Positions 1-9,100 of a stretch of DNA of 56,410 nucleotides are shown in pieces. The DNA is taken from contig JAZOVD010000035.1 in assembly GCA_045658525.1 (NCBI GenBank), positions 1-56,410 on the forward strand, in the 5' to 3' direction. The notes under the pieces are model-generated. The model saw only the letters and a program-made list of their open reading frames with translations. It searched no databases and was not told the DNA's origin. The stretch comes from SIG673 sp045658525. GTDB lineage: Bacteria > Bacillota > Clostridia > Oscillospirales > CAG-272. The position numbers were made by a program, and so were the translations under genes. Numbering within the stretch: position 1 is the first letter of the stretch; each line of letters begins with the position of its first letter.

Positions 1-1
1 T

Positions 2-301
2 GCAAGTCTCGTACTTAAAATAACCATCAACGGCAGAACAACGACCTACAATGTAAGTGATCTTGTAGCTAACGAGGATACGGGCTATTACACCGTATAT
101 TTCCGCGGCATACTCGCGACGGAGTACGGTGACGTAGTAACTGCAAGCTTCTACAATGGAGAGACGCAGGTCGGACAGAGCGCAACGTATTCTATAAACT
201 CCTACGTTTACAGTATGCAGAACAGCGCGACCGAGAACCTTGCTCCGCTTGTACAGGCAACCTACAACTACGGCGTATCTGCTGAAAACTACGCAGGATA
301 A
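2..301 (+). CDS. C-terminal end of a large secreted protein (5' end outside window)
   Basis: The reading frame is open from the first base and ends in TAA at 299-301, so only the last 99 residues are visible. They match the C-terminal ~100 residues of the protein at 772-5334: the same order of a 'KITING' strand, a 'YYTVYFRGILA' strand, a 'QSATYSINSYVY' strand and a closing helix ending Y-N-Y-G-x-x-A-x-x-Y-A-G. This is therefore a paralogous surface protein with the same C-terminal domain. It is followed after 14 bases by a small acidic ORF, as in the neighbouring pair. Function of the missing N-terminal part cannot be seen. Confident as coding; role unknown. Confidence 0.85.
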   Translation, partial: ASLVLKITINGRTTTYNVSDLVANEDTGYYTVYFRGILATEYGDVVTASFYNGETQVGQSATYSINSYVYSMQNSATENLAPLVQATYNYGVSAENYAG

Positions 302-315
302 GGAGGTCAATGACA

Positions 316-459
316 ATGGAAAAGAAAATGTACGAAAAAGCCGAGCTTGAATATATCAAACTCAAAAAGGAAGATATAATAACGTTAAGCGGTGGCGGAG
401 ACGATTATATCGAAGACAACGGCGGTTTTGACACTCCCGACGACGAGTTTGCACAGTAA
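316..459 (+). CDS. Small acidic peptide, 47 aa, paired with large secreted protein
   Basis: A GGAGG at 302-306 sits 9 bases before ATG 316; an ATG at 310 is too close to that site. The peptide starts MEKKMYEKAELEYIKLKK and continues with E-D-I-I, then a Gly/Asp-rich acidic tail (GGGDDYIEDNGG). It has no signal peptide and no membrane segment. The pattern Y-x-x-A-E-x-x-x-I-x(5)-D-x-I is shared with the 49-aa peptide at 5361-5510, which also directly follows a large secreted protein. I do not recognise an assigned function. It could be a partner, chaperone or regulator of the secreted protein, or a precursor peptide; no modifying enzyme is adjacent. Confidence 0.65.
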   Translation: MEKKMYEKAELEYIKLKKEDIITLSGGGDDYIEDNGGFDTPDDEFAQ

Positions 460-771
460 GGATTTTTCTCTTCTTTCTTGAAAGAAAGAAGCAAAGAACT
501 TTTCTCCCACGCTCCCGTGATACAAGAACGTGGGAGAAAATAGTTTGTTTATTTTTCTTCAAGAAAATAGAAAAGCCTATGTACAATAATCGGTAGGGGG
601 CGGCACCCACGACGCCCCGAGCTCCCACCAAATTGGTAGGAGAGGGGCTTGCTCCTCCCGAAACTCTCCACCAAACTAAATACCACCACTCTATGATACA
701 ATATTAAATTTTACGCAATGTTACCCATAGAAAAGTAGGCAACAAAAATAAAATAAAGAAAGGAACGCAAA
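460..771. other. Intergenic region with tandem hairpins
   Basis: No gene is supported here. A perfect 10-bp inverted repeat lies at 470-479/482-491 and a perfect 12-bp one at 500-511/529-540 (TTTTCTCCCACG and complement), followed by T-rich sequence; together they probably terminate transcription after the small peptide gene. The first hairpin resembles the one at 48879-48910. A GC-rich stretch at 590-660 (GGGGCTTGCTCC core) looks like a dispersed intergenic element. Confidence 0.55.
691..702 (+). promoter_or_regulatory. Possible extended -10 promoter for 772 gene
   Basis: TATGATACAAT has the TGA-TACAAT extended -10 form used elsewhere in the window, about 70 bases before the start at 772. 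No good -35 hexamer lies 17 bases upstream, so this is tentative. Confidence 0.3.
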
Positions 772-3700
772 ATGAAATCAACGAAAAAACTCGTTACGCT
801 GTTATCATTACTTTTAATGGTAATTATAGCAGTCCCTACCCTCGCTCTGACCGCTATATACGCTGACGACGACGAAGTCGAAGCGGCAAGCGGCACGTCG
901 ATTGACCTCTATCTTATAGGCGGTCAATCAAACGCATCGGGTACTTCTAAAATAGTAGATACCAATGCAGCATACGCACTTGCACCCGAGCTTAAAAACG
1001 GATTTAGCCACGTTTTATATGCAGGCAAGCCATTAAGAACCAGCTCATTCGACATAACTTGGGAACCCACCAAGCTCGGAATGGGTCAGAATACGGACTA
1101 TCTCGGACCCGAAGCGGGAATGGCAGTAGCTCTTTCCAAATACTACAACGCCGAGACGGGCAAGATAGCAGGTATCCTTAAATATGCTCACGGCGGAAGC
1201 AAGCTTTCGGGCAACGATACCACAAACACGTCGGCTAACTGGGTCTCTCCATCTTACGCCGAGGCAAACGGTTGGGATTACGGAACAGCCCCCACCGGCT
1301 TACACTATGCAGAATTTGTTAAAGTGTTCAAGGAAAAGGTAACCGCACTCGTTGATATGGGATATACCGATATAAACATAAAGGGTATGTACTGGATGCA
1401 GGGCGAGGGCGACAGAGGTGACAATGACCCTACTAACGAATCAAGGTACTATGCTATCGCGCTCAAATATCTGATAAGTGACCTTCGCGCCGATCTTTCA
1501 GATATAATGAAAGAGGTATATGTCACCGACGACGGCGGAGCTTCCGATATGCCCTTCTACATAGGCGCCATATCTGAAACCTTTGCTCTTTCCAATTCCA
1601 CCACACAGGCACTAAACCAGAAGTTTATAGAGATACAGAAATCAGTTGCCGCTGAGGTTGCAAACTGCTACTTCATAGACAACAGTCAGTACAAAATATC
1701 CGAATACGACCCTGAAACTAACTCTGCGATAGTCCTTGGAAGCGACACAGCGCATTGGAACCAATCGGATATACTCACGATAGGCCAGACCGTTGGCTTT
1801 GATATGTACAACTACGGCGTTATACCCGATGAATACGCAAGCACTTCAACCTATCCTTTCGTTGTTTTTAATGAGGGTACGTTCGTAGGCGCGGCTAAGA
1901 CGTGGGCAAATGCAAATAATCTCGCAAGAGTAGCCCTTGACGCTTCTAACGGAAGCACCATTTCCGTCTTTATGAGAGCAGACGTTTCATCAACAACAGG
2001 TATCTCTCACAATGACACGACCGGCGTTTCTGATAGAATCGCATTTATGAACGGTACGGTAGTAATCGACCTCGGCGGAAACACTATCACAAACACAAAG
2101 ACGTTATTTGAGGGTGGAACAAAGGTTTACGCAGGAAGCTTCGACACGACTTACATAGTCAAGAATGGAACGGTTCTCTGCGGTAGCGGAGTTATATTTG
2201 CTACCGAGTCAAGAAGCAACCACAATAAGAAGATGGATATCGTTTTCGATAACGTAAGGTTCGATACCGATCCTGCTCTTATTGAGGCTAATTCCAGAAA
2301 TAAAATGTTCCTTTCGTATTCTGATTCCGCAAGTTACACGGGAATTCTCGATCTCTCGCTCACCTTTAACAATTGTAAAATGAATCTTAGCGGTTTTTCG
2401 GAGACCTGCGCCTATACGGTATTTAGCTTCCCTTCAACCCCTGACGACGTAGCGGTCGATATAACCTTTAACGGCGGCGAGATACTCACTGACGAAGGCT
2501 TCGACTACGTTACGCTTGCGAATATCGACGCAAACGACACCTTGGTTTTCGACAAGAACGCTTCGGGTAATTATACCACTCTTACCGTTCCCGAGGACTA
2601 TACACCTCCCTTTATCAGCGGTGTAAACAACGAGGGAAAAACCGTTGTGTTCTGCGCAGATAATAAGGCAAAGAGCGGTTATCTTACCTATTCTCTCCGT
2701 GTGGAAAGAGATACCGCATACGGCGAGATACCTGAGAACTACGCAAACTTCAACACATACCCATTCGCTATGTTCGTTGACGGACAATTCAAATCTGTCG
2801 CAACAAACTGGACGGGTGCGTTAAATAATGCACGCGCATATCTCGTAAGCAACCCCGGAGATACAGTTAACGTCCTTATGCGTATTAACCAAAACGGCAC
2901 TTGGAACCCCGTAAAACTCGGACACGTTATGGGAACTATCAACATAGACCTCGGCGGATATTCTCTGACAAGAACTAACTGGTCTTTGTTAGAAGCTGCC
3001 ACCAATGATTACACGGATAGCAGTAGTGTTATACATACTATGGACGATACCAAAAGCGCAACTGCGGCAAATATCATAGTAAAGAACGGAACGATACTTG
3101 CAAACGGAAGCGTTGTAGCGTATCAGGTATACAACAATTACGATAAAACTATAAACGTTACCTTCGATACTGTAAAATTTGCTCTTGCCAAAACCGCCGT
3201 TTCTCAATTGAGCGTATCTTGGGCAGCACAAAATAGCGGAACGGGAATAATAAGCTCCGACATCAACTTCAAAAACTGCACTTTTGATTTCACCGATATT
3301 GTTCCTGAAAGCACGTTATATTTATCCGATTTCGCCAGAGGAGCTTCCTCACATAAAATAAACGTAACCTTTGACGGAGGAAGCATAAAGGGAACAGTCT
3401 CCAATATAAAGCCGTACAGCATAAGTGCAAACGACACCGTTAAGTTCATAAACAGCGGAAACGGCTACACAAAGTACCTTGCCAGCGCGGGAACTCCCGT
3501 TACCGGTGCGATGACCACCGATAAGGATACGATGTATTTCGCAAAAGACCCTATGGAAGCCGTAAGCGGTTACACCGTATATAAGCTCGGAGTTCAGTTC
3601 AGCGGTTACGGCACTGTTCCTGCTGAGTACTACTACGACACCTCTACATATCCTTTCGTTGCCGCTAAGAACGGAACGTTTATAGGCGCGGGAGCTTGGG

Positions 3701-5334
3701 CTAAGATAAACAACGTCGCAAGAGTGGTTCTCGACGCGGATAACGGCGCTACGGTCAATATCATTATGAGAGCAAACGCCACGTCAAACAGTATCGCTAC
3801 CGAAGACAGAATTTGCTTTATGAACGGCACGGTAACAGTTGACCTCGGCGGAAAAACTCTCACAAGCTCGAACACTGTATTCGAGGGCGGAACCAAGACT
3901 TACACAGGTAGCTTCGACACGACTTACATAGTCAAGAACGGAACTGTTCTTTGCGGTAAGGGCTTTATATTCGCTACCGAAAGCAGAAGCAACTACGATA
4001 AGAAGATGGATATCGTTTTCGATGGCGTAACCTTCGATGCCGATCCCGCTCTTATTGCGGCTAATTCCAGAAACAGAATGTTCCTTTCGTATAATGACCA
4101 AGCCGCTTACACGGGACTTCTCGATCTCTCGCTCACATTCAATAACTGCGTAATGGATCTGCGCGGTCTTACGATAGCTTACACGGTATTCAACTTCCCG
4201 TCAACTCCCGACGACGTTGCGGTCGATATAACCTTTAACGGCGGTAAAATACTCGGAGACGCAAGCTTTGACGGCGTTAAGCTCGCTACCATCGACTCAA
4301 ACGACACGTTTAAATTCGGTAAGTATAACAACGCCTACACCACGCTTACACTTCCCGTTGGAGTAAACGCTCCCGAGACGGTCTTTAATACCGTTATAGG
4401 CGAGAACGTCATATTCAAAAAGACCTCATCTACCGAAGCGGAGGTTAATTACGCGTTAAAGAATAACGATTTCAAGATAGTAACCACGTTCCTCAATCTC
4501 ACCTCTGACATCAATATCTATTTCAGAACAAATATTCCCGCGGGATACACCGATCCCTATATGCAATTCGTATTCAACGGAAACACCTATTCGACCGATG
4601 AGTACATTATAGACGAGAACGGAACTTACTGCTTCGCGTTCAAGAACATCGCTCCTCAGTATATGGGCGTAACGGTAAACGCCACGCTCTACGCAACGTA
4701 CAACGGCGAGACGGTGAGCTACGAGAGCAACGGTTTCAGTATTCTCACCTACTGCAAATATCTGCTTGACAACCACACAGACGAAAAACTCCTTGCTCTT
4801 GTAAGCGACCTGCTCGTTTACGGCGCAAAAGCTCAGGTATATGCAGACTATGACGTCGATAATCTCGTTACAAACGGTCTTACACTCGATGACGCAAGCG
4901 TATTCGAGACCCTTGACCAAAGCGCAAACAAGCTCACCCTCACAGGCGAGGCTTCCGAGCTTGCCGATTGGAAGAACGTCGGTCTCTACCTTGAAAACGA
5001 CATCGCGCTCAAGCTTGGCTTCACCGCTGAATCGACCGAGGGTCTTACGGTTGAGATAACCGTAAACGGAAACACCACGGTAATAGATACTTCCACGCTC
5101 ACACTCGATGACGACGGTGTTTACAGAATATACTTTGACGGAATACTCGCTGTAAGCTTCGATCAGCCTGTTACCGCGGTATTCAAGCTTAACGGCGAGC
5201 AGATAGGACAGACTATCACCTACTCTGTGAACTCTTATATTTACATAAATCAGAACTCGGATGACAACGCGCTTCTCGAACTTATCGAGGCTATATACAA
5301 TTACGGTAAGTCCGCTAACACCTACTTCGGCTGA
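772..5334 (+). CDS. Secreted SASA/SGNH-esterase-like surface protein with three internal repeats
   Basis: 1520 residues. An N-terminal signal peptide (MKSTKK, hydrophobic core, cleavage near residue 30) exports it. Residues ~45-350 look like a SASA (sialate O-acetylesterase-like, SGNH) domain: GGQSNASG block I, the YWMQGEGD segment matching the usual W-x-Q-G-E block, and D-T-A-H near residue 328 as the Asp-x-x-His pair. Three repeats of ~300 residues follow, starting near 354, 656 and 954, each opening with TYPF and containing beta-helix-like 'IDLGG' and 'NGT' strands. The C-terminal ~300 residues hold two copies of a domain closing in Y-x-Y-G-x-x-A, shared with two other secreted proteins here. 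The family link suggests deacetylation of host or dietary glycans. Catalysis is inferred only from motifs. RBS AAGGAA precedes ATG 772. Confidence 0.8.
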   Translation: MKSTKKLVTLLSLLLMVIIAVPTLALTAIYADDDEVEAASGTSIDLYLIGGQSNASGTSKIVDTNAAYALAPELKNGFSHVLYAGKPLRTSSFDITWEPTKLGMGQNTDYLGPEAGMAVALSKYYNAETGKIAGILKYAHGGSKLSGNDTTNTSANWVSPSYAEANGWDYGTAPTGLHYAEFVKVFKEKVTALVDMGYTDINIKGMYWMQGEGDRGDNDPTNESRYYAIALKYLISDLRADLSDIMKEVYVTDDGGASDMPFYIGAISETFALSNSTTQALNQKFIEIQKSVAAEVANCYFIDNSQYKISEYDPETNSAIVLGSDTAHWNQSDILTIGQTVGFDMYNYGVIPDEYASTSTYPFVVFNEGTFVGAAKTWANANNLARVALDASNGSTISVFMRADVSSTTGISHNDTTGVSDRIAFMNGTVVIDLGGNTITNTKTLFEGGTKVYAGSFDTTYIVKNGTVLCGSGVIFATESRSNHNKKMDIVFDNVRFDTDPALIEANSRNKMFLSYSDSASYTGILDLSLTFNNCKMNLSGFSETCAYTVFSFPSTPDDVAVDITFNGGEILTDEGFDYVTLANIDANDTLVFDKNASGNYTTLTVPEDYTPPFISGVNNEGKTVVFCADNKAKSGYLTYSLRVERDTAYGEIPENYANFNTYPFAMFVDGQFKSVATNWTGALNNARAYLVSNPGDTVNVLMRINQNGTWNPVKLGHVMGTINIDLGGYSLTRTNWSLLEAATNDYTDSSSVIHTMDDTKSATAANIIVKNGTILANGSVVAYQVYNNYDKTINVTFDTVKFALAKTAVSQLSVSWAAQNSGTGIISSDINFKNCTFDFTDIVPESTLYLSDFARGASSHKINVTFDGGSIKGTVSNIKPYSISANDTVKFINSGNGYTKYLASAGTPVTGAMTTDKDTMYFAKDPMEAVSGYTVYKLGVQFSGYGTVPAEYYYDTSTYPFVAAKNGTFIGAGAWAKINNVARVVLDADNGATVNIIMRANATSNSIATEDRICFMNGTVTVDLGGKTLTSSNTVFEGGTKTYTGSFDTTYIVKNGTVLCGKGFIFATESRSNYDKKMDIVFDGVTFDADPALIAANSRNRMFLSYNDQAAYTGLLDLSLTFNNCVMDLRGLTIAYTVFNFPSTPDDVAVDITFNGGKILGDASFDGVKLATIDSNDTFKFGKYNNAYTTLTLPVGVNAPETVFNTVIGENVIFKKTSSTEAEVNYALKNNDFKIVTTFLNLTSDINIYFRTNIPAGYTDPYMQFVFNGNTYSTDEYIIDENGTYCFAFKNIAPQYMGVTVNATLYATYNGETVSYESNGFSILTYCKYLLDNHTDEKLLALVSDLLVYGAKAQVYADYDVDNLVTNGLTLDDASVFETLDQSANKLTLTGEASELADWKNVGLYLENDIALKLGFTAESTEGLTVEITVNGNTTVIDTSTLTLDDDGVYRIYFDGILAVSFDQPVTAVFKLNGEQIGQTITYSVNSYIYINQNSDDNALLELIEAIYNYGKSANTYFG

Positions 5335-5360
5335 TAACGAGGCTCAGAAAGGAAATAACG

Positions 5361-5510
5361 ATGAATAACAAAAAGACATACGTTTCTGCCGAGATAAAGC
5401 TCATTGATATGAGCGAAAGCGACGTAATAAGAACCTCATCTGACGTACCCGGAATCAATCTTCCGGACGTTGAGCTTTCCTCTTATTTTTCAGGTAAATA
5501 CGACGCCTGA
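5361..5510 (+). CDS. Small acidic peptide, 49 aa, paired with SASA-like protein
   Basis: Begins 26 bases after the large gene, with AAAGG 8 bases before ATG 5361. The product starts MNNKKTYVSAEIKLIDMSES and continues D-V-I-R-T-S-S, ending with an acidic, aromatic-containing tail. The N-terminal pattern Y-x-x-A-E-x-x-x-I-x(5)-D-x-I matches the peptide at 316-459, while the tails differ. Co-transcription with the secreted protein is implied by spacing and the shared terminator. No known function; the recurrence of the pair supports both as real genes. Confidence 0.65.
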   Translation: MNNKKTYVSAEIKLIDMSESDVIRTSSDVPGINLPDVELSSYFSGKYDA

Positions 5511-5519
5511 TTCTAAGTA

Positions 5520-5565
5520 AAAACAAAAAGCTGTCTGAACAAAAGTTCAGACAGCTTTTTGTTTT
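5520..5565. terminator. Bidirectional Rho-independent terminator
   Basis: A perfect 20-bp stem (5521-5540 with 5545-5564) closes a 4-nt AAAA loop and has A/T tracts on both sides. It serves both the + strand peptide gene and the convergent surface-fibre operon. Confidence 0.95.
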
Positions 5566-5573
5566 AATTGTTT

Positions 5574-6131
5574 TTACGGAGCTATCGTGCCTAAATCATT
5601 TGTCACTCCCCATGCTTCCTCGACTACGCTTGCGGGTGATGACTGTATAGCGGATGCGAGTACCCGAACCGAAAGCTTATAACCGTCCGGCGCGTCAGAT
5701 ACCGCTTTACAGCTGTTTATAAGGTTAGAGGTCGAGGCATTAGGGGCAATGGCTTTTTTATGATACCAAAACCCGTCCGCGCCCTTTACCCAGTCGCTGG
5801 CGCCAAATTCAACGGTATAGTCAGTTCCCATAACAGGAACCTGAGAAAGTACGGTACTGCTATCTGTTTCCGATACCCAATTCACTATGATAATGGCACG
5901 GATAAAGGCGTCTGTATCGCCTGTGTTTTTGACGGCAACGTCACTCTTGGTACTGCCATCAAACGTTTCAGTTATCTCGCACGAAACGCGCGCAGGATCA
6001 AACTTGTTGTCGAGCGAGTCGGTCTTTGAGATTATAAGAGCCACCGTTCCGCCAACCGCGATAGCGGTTAAGATAATGACAGAGACGAGCAACGCCGTCA
6101 TTTTTTTAGATATTCCGTTAAAAATCGGCAT
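5574..6131 (-). CDS. SipW-type signal, TasA/camelysin-like protein (last gene of fibre operon)
   Basis: 185 residues from ATG 6131, chosen because AAAGGAGG lies 7 bases upstream; an upstream in-frame ATG overlaps that site. The N-terminus has a long hydrophobic stretch ending GGTVALIISKTDSLDNKF, the usual layout of SipW-processed TasA/camelysin-like proteins. A beta-rich ectodomain follows, with the 'VKNTGDTDAFIRAII' segment typical of this fold. It sits 23 bases after the big adhesin gene and before the operon terminator, so it is probably co-exported with the fibre components. It is more divergent than the three upstream TasA-like proteins and lacks the 'KDP' segment. Structural subunit or anchor role is inferred. 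Confidence 0.75.
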   Translation of the reverse strand: MPIFNGISKKMTALLVSVIILTAIAVGGTVALIISKTDSLDNKFDPARVSCEITETFDGSTKSDVAVKNTGDTDAFIRAIIIVNWVSETDSSTVLSQVPVMGTDYTVEFGASDWVKGADGFWYHKKAIAPNASTSNLINSCKAVSDAPDGYKLSVRVLASAIQSSPASVVEEAWGVTNDLGTIAP

Positions 6132-6154
6132 ATACCCGCCTCCTTTCATTTTAT

Positions 6155-9100
6155 TTAATCAAAAACGTTAGTACTGATGCTGTTTCCGTCAAGCCACTTG
6201 TCGTTGCTTCTGCTATTGTTGAAGCTTACAGTATTGGAAGAAATGTTAACGCTGAGCGTTACCTCCCTGCTCGGGAGCGCCGTATCGTAACGCCACGACC
6301 AATCGGTAAGCTCGCTGACCGTGTATTTTCCGACAGGTAATTTCGCTACCGTTACCGAACCGTTACCGATAATACTTACGATAATATCTATGTTTTCGGT
6401 CTCCGTTCCGGAAACTCCGACTATTCTGAATATAAACGCCTGATCGGAGTCCGCGCTTTGAGTACCCAAGGTGCTGATAGTGAAATCCGTATTATCCGGA
6501 TCAAATCTCGCGTAATACGTCTGGTTATCCACCCATACGGCGTCACTCGCCTTTTGAGGCGTGAATTTGTTTGTTACAGGATCGACCCACGAGCTGTTTA
6601 CCGGCATAGTTCCCGCCGTATCAAGGAACCAACCGACAAAATGATAACCCGCGCTCGGTGTAGGAACAGAACCGTTTGCGACACCCGAGATCGCCGTTAC
6701 GTTCTCGGAATATTGACTGAGCGTTCCGCAGCCGTCAACTCCTACCGTCTGATATTTGATCGCTACCACCGCTTCCTGATATACGAACTCGATAACGTTG
6801 TGCGTAACGTTTGCTGAAAGCGTCATAGTCTTTGCGCTCTCACTTACCAGATTGTAACCTTTATTCGTAAGATCAGGAGCATAACTGACTATCTGCTCTC
6901 CGAAAAATCCCGTACCGTTTTGAGGAGCGATGATCGACGTTCCCGTACGGTTATCCACGTACATCACCGTATATGAGACCTCTTGGCGGTCATAGTACAT
7001 TTCTACGAGCATACCGCCCGTTCCAAGCTCATGAGTTACCTGAGAACTATTTACGGGAGTAAGCACTCCGTCTATCTTTGTCAACGCTCCGTTAAACTCA
7101 AAGCCTGTCAGTTCCAAAGCGTCAATAGTATAGCTTTCGCCTATATTACCTACCGTTTCTACGGAACGGTATTCGCGGTAAGTATCCTTAGAGATGTTTT
7201 CAATGTAGTGTACCACTTTGTAATAAGCGTGTACCTCGTCCGCCTTATAGTTAAACGTAATAACGTTACTGTCAAGTATGCCGTCTCCGTCCGTATCATC
7301 TCCCGAAGCTGACAGTATAAGACGCTTCTGATAAGCGTCAGGCATCATCTTATCTACTCTTATAAACGTTTCGGTAACTACCGACAGATTATTATTATCA
7401 ACCTTCTTTTGAGGCAACACTTCCGCGCCCGTATCCGCATCAAGATAACGAACTATATACGGCATACTTTCAACGTAAATATACTCGAACGTAAACGTAT
7501 GCGTTCCGTCAACGCTCATCGTGATCGTATGGCTGTTTACGAGAGGATAATAGCCCTCTCCGTATCCGTCGTACAGTTCGCTTCCAGCCTTAGCGTAGAA
7601 GGTCTCATTATGTCCCGCGATAGCGCTTCCTACCGTAGGATCGGCTATCGGCTCGCCCGTGCTTTGTAAAACGTAATTTATGGTATAATCGACCGATACG
7701 TGCGAGCTCCATTCGGCATAGATATTCATATCCTCGAAAACGGGAATGCTGTTAAAAGCGAACGCTTTTCTTTGCTGTACTCCATCGACCGTGTCCATAT
7801 AGAACCAGCCCTGGAATATATAGTTCCCGTTTTCGACAGCCTCCGTAGGAGCGTTAGCAAGCTCCTTATGCTTTACGTACTGGGTTTCGCCTATCTGCTC
7901 GGTAAGCGTAGCGTCCTTGAAAACCTTTACCGTATGAAGTATCGGTTCCCATTTCGCGTACAGCATCATATCGCCTTCAAGCATCGTTATGGTATCCCAG
8001 TTTACCTCCGTGCCGTCAAAGCACCCCGACGAGGTGTACCAACCGCCGAACGTATAAGCATTCGGTTCAAGGTTGGACGGATAATCGGGAGTAAACTCAT
8101 ACTCTTTAAGAGAATGACCGTACATTATGCCTGATACATTCTTATCGTTCAGAACTATACCGTTATTATTGAACTGCAACATGTGCTCGGTTATACGGGC
8201 ATAATAGAAATCTATATTTTTACTGCTGTTTATCTGATTACTGCTGTTAAATCCCGGATTTGAGGTAAGCTGAACGTAACCTTTTATATCAAAGAAGTCC
8301 TCCTGACGTGTAACGTAGCTGTATCTTGCCTTTACAGTCATCTTCAAAATATATTGCTTACCGCCGTATTCGTGAGTGTAAGCCTCACCCGGCAGGACTT
8401 CCAGATAATAATTCATCGTGTAAGGCTCGTTTGTGCTCTCGTCTAAGGTAAGCGTCATATTGCCCGGCGACATGTTCGCTATATATACCAAAACCTCGGT
8501 ATAGTAATCCGTTCCGGACGGATCCCAACGCTGTCCGTCGTCGTATAAAACTCCGTTATCATCCAATACCGGCCATATATCTTCAAGCGACTGCTGATAT
8601 TTACGCTGAACGATCTTAACAGTATTCACAGAGCCTGAATTATTGCAGGTATTCGAATGAGTGTGTCCTACGGGTATAGGACAGGTAAGCAAAAGACAGG
8701 TATCGATATGAACGTGAGGATCCGACCCACAGGAATAGCTGTAACAGTCCTCTCCGTGTGTATGGAGCTGATCCTTGTAGCAGGAATCCGTATGTGCGTG
8801 CTGCTCTACCGAACAACAGTCGTCTCCGTGAATATGCTCTGTTTCTCCGCATCGCGGATCAACTATATCCCCCGACGACGCGCCCCAGCCGTTATATCTG
8901 TACCACGTTCCCGCAATGTAGATATAGTAGTAATAGCTTCTTCTGTATATCTGTCCGTTCTGGGGATTGCTCGGCGCGTTAGCCGGAGTTGACGCGTTGC
9001 CGACGCTGGACCAACAGGATTTTGTATGAGTATGGATGACCGCGGAGCAACAGGCATCGCTATGCGTATGCTCGACTTTTCCGCAAGTAAGACATTCATC

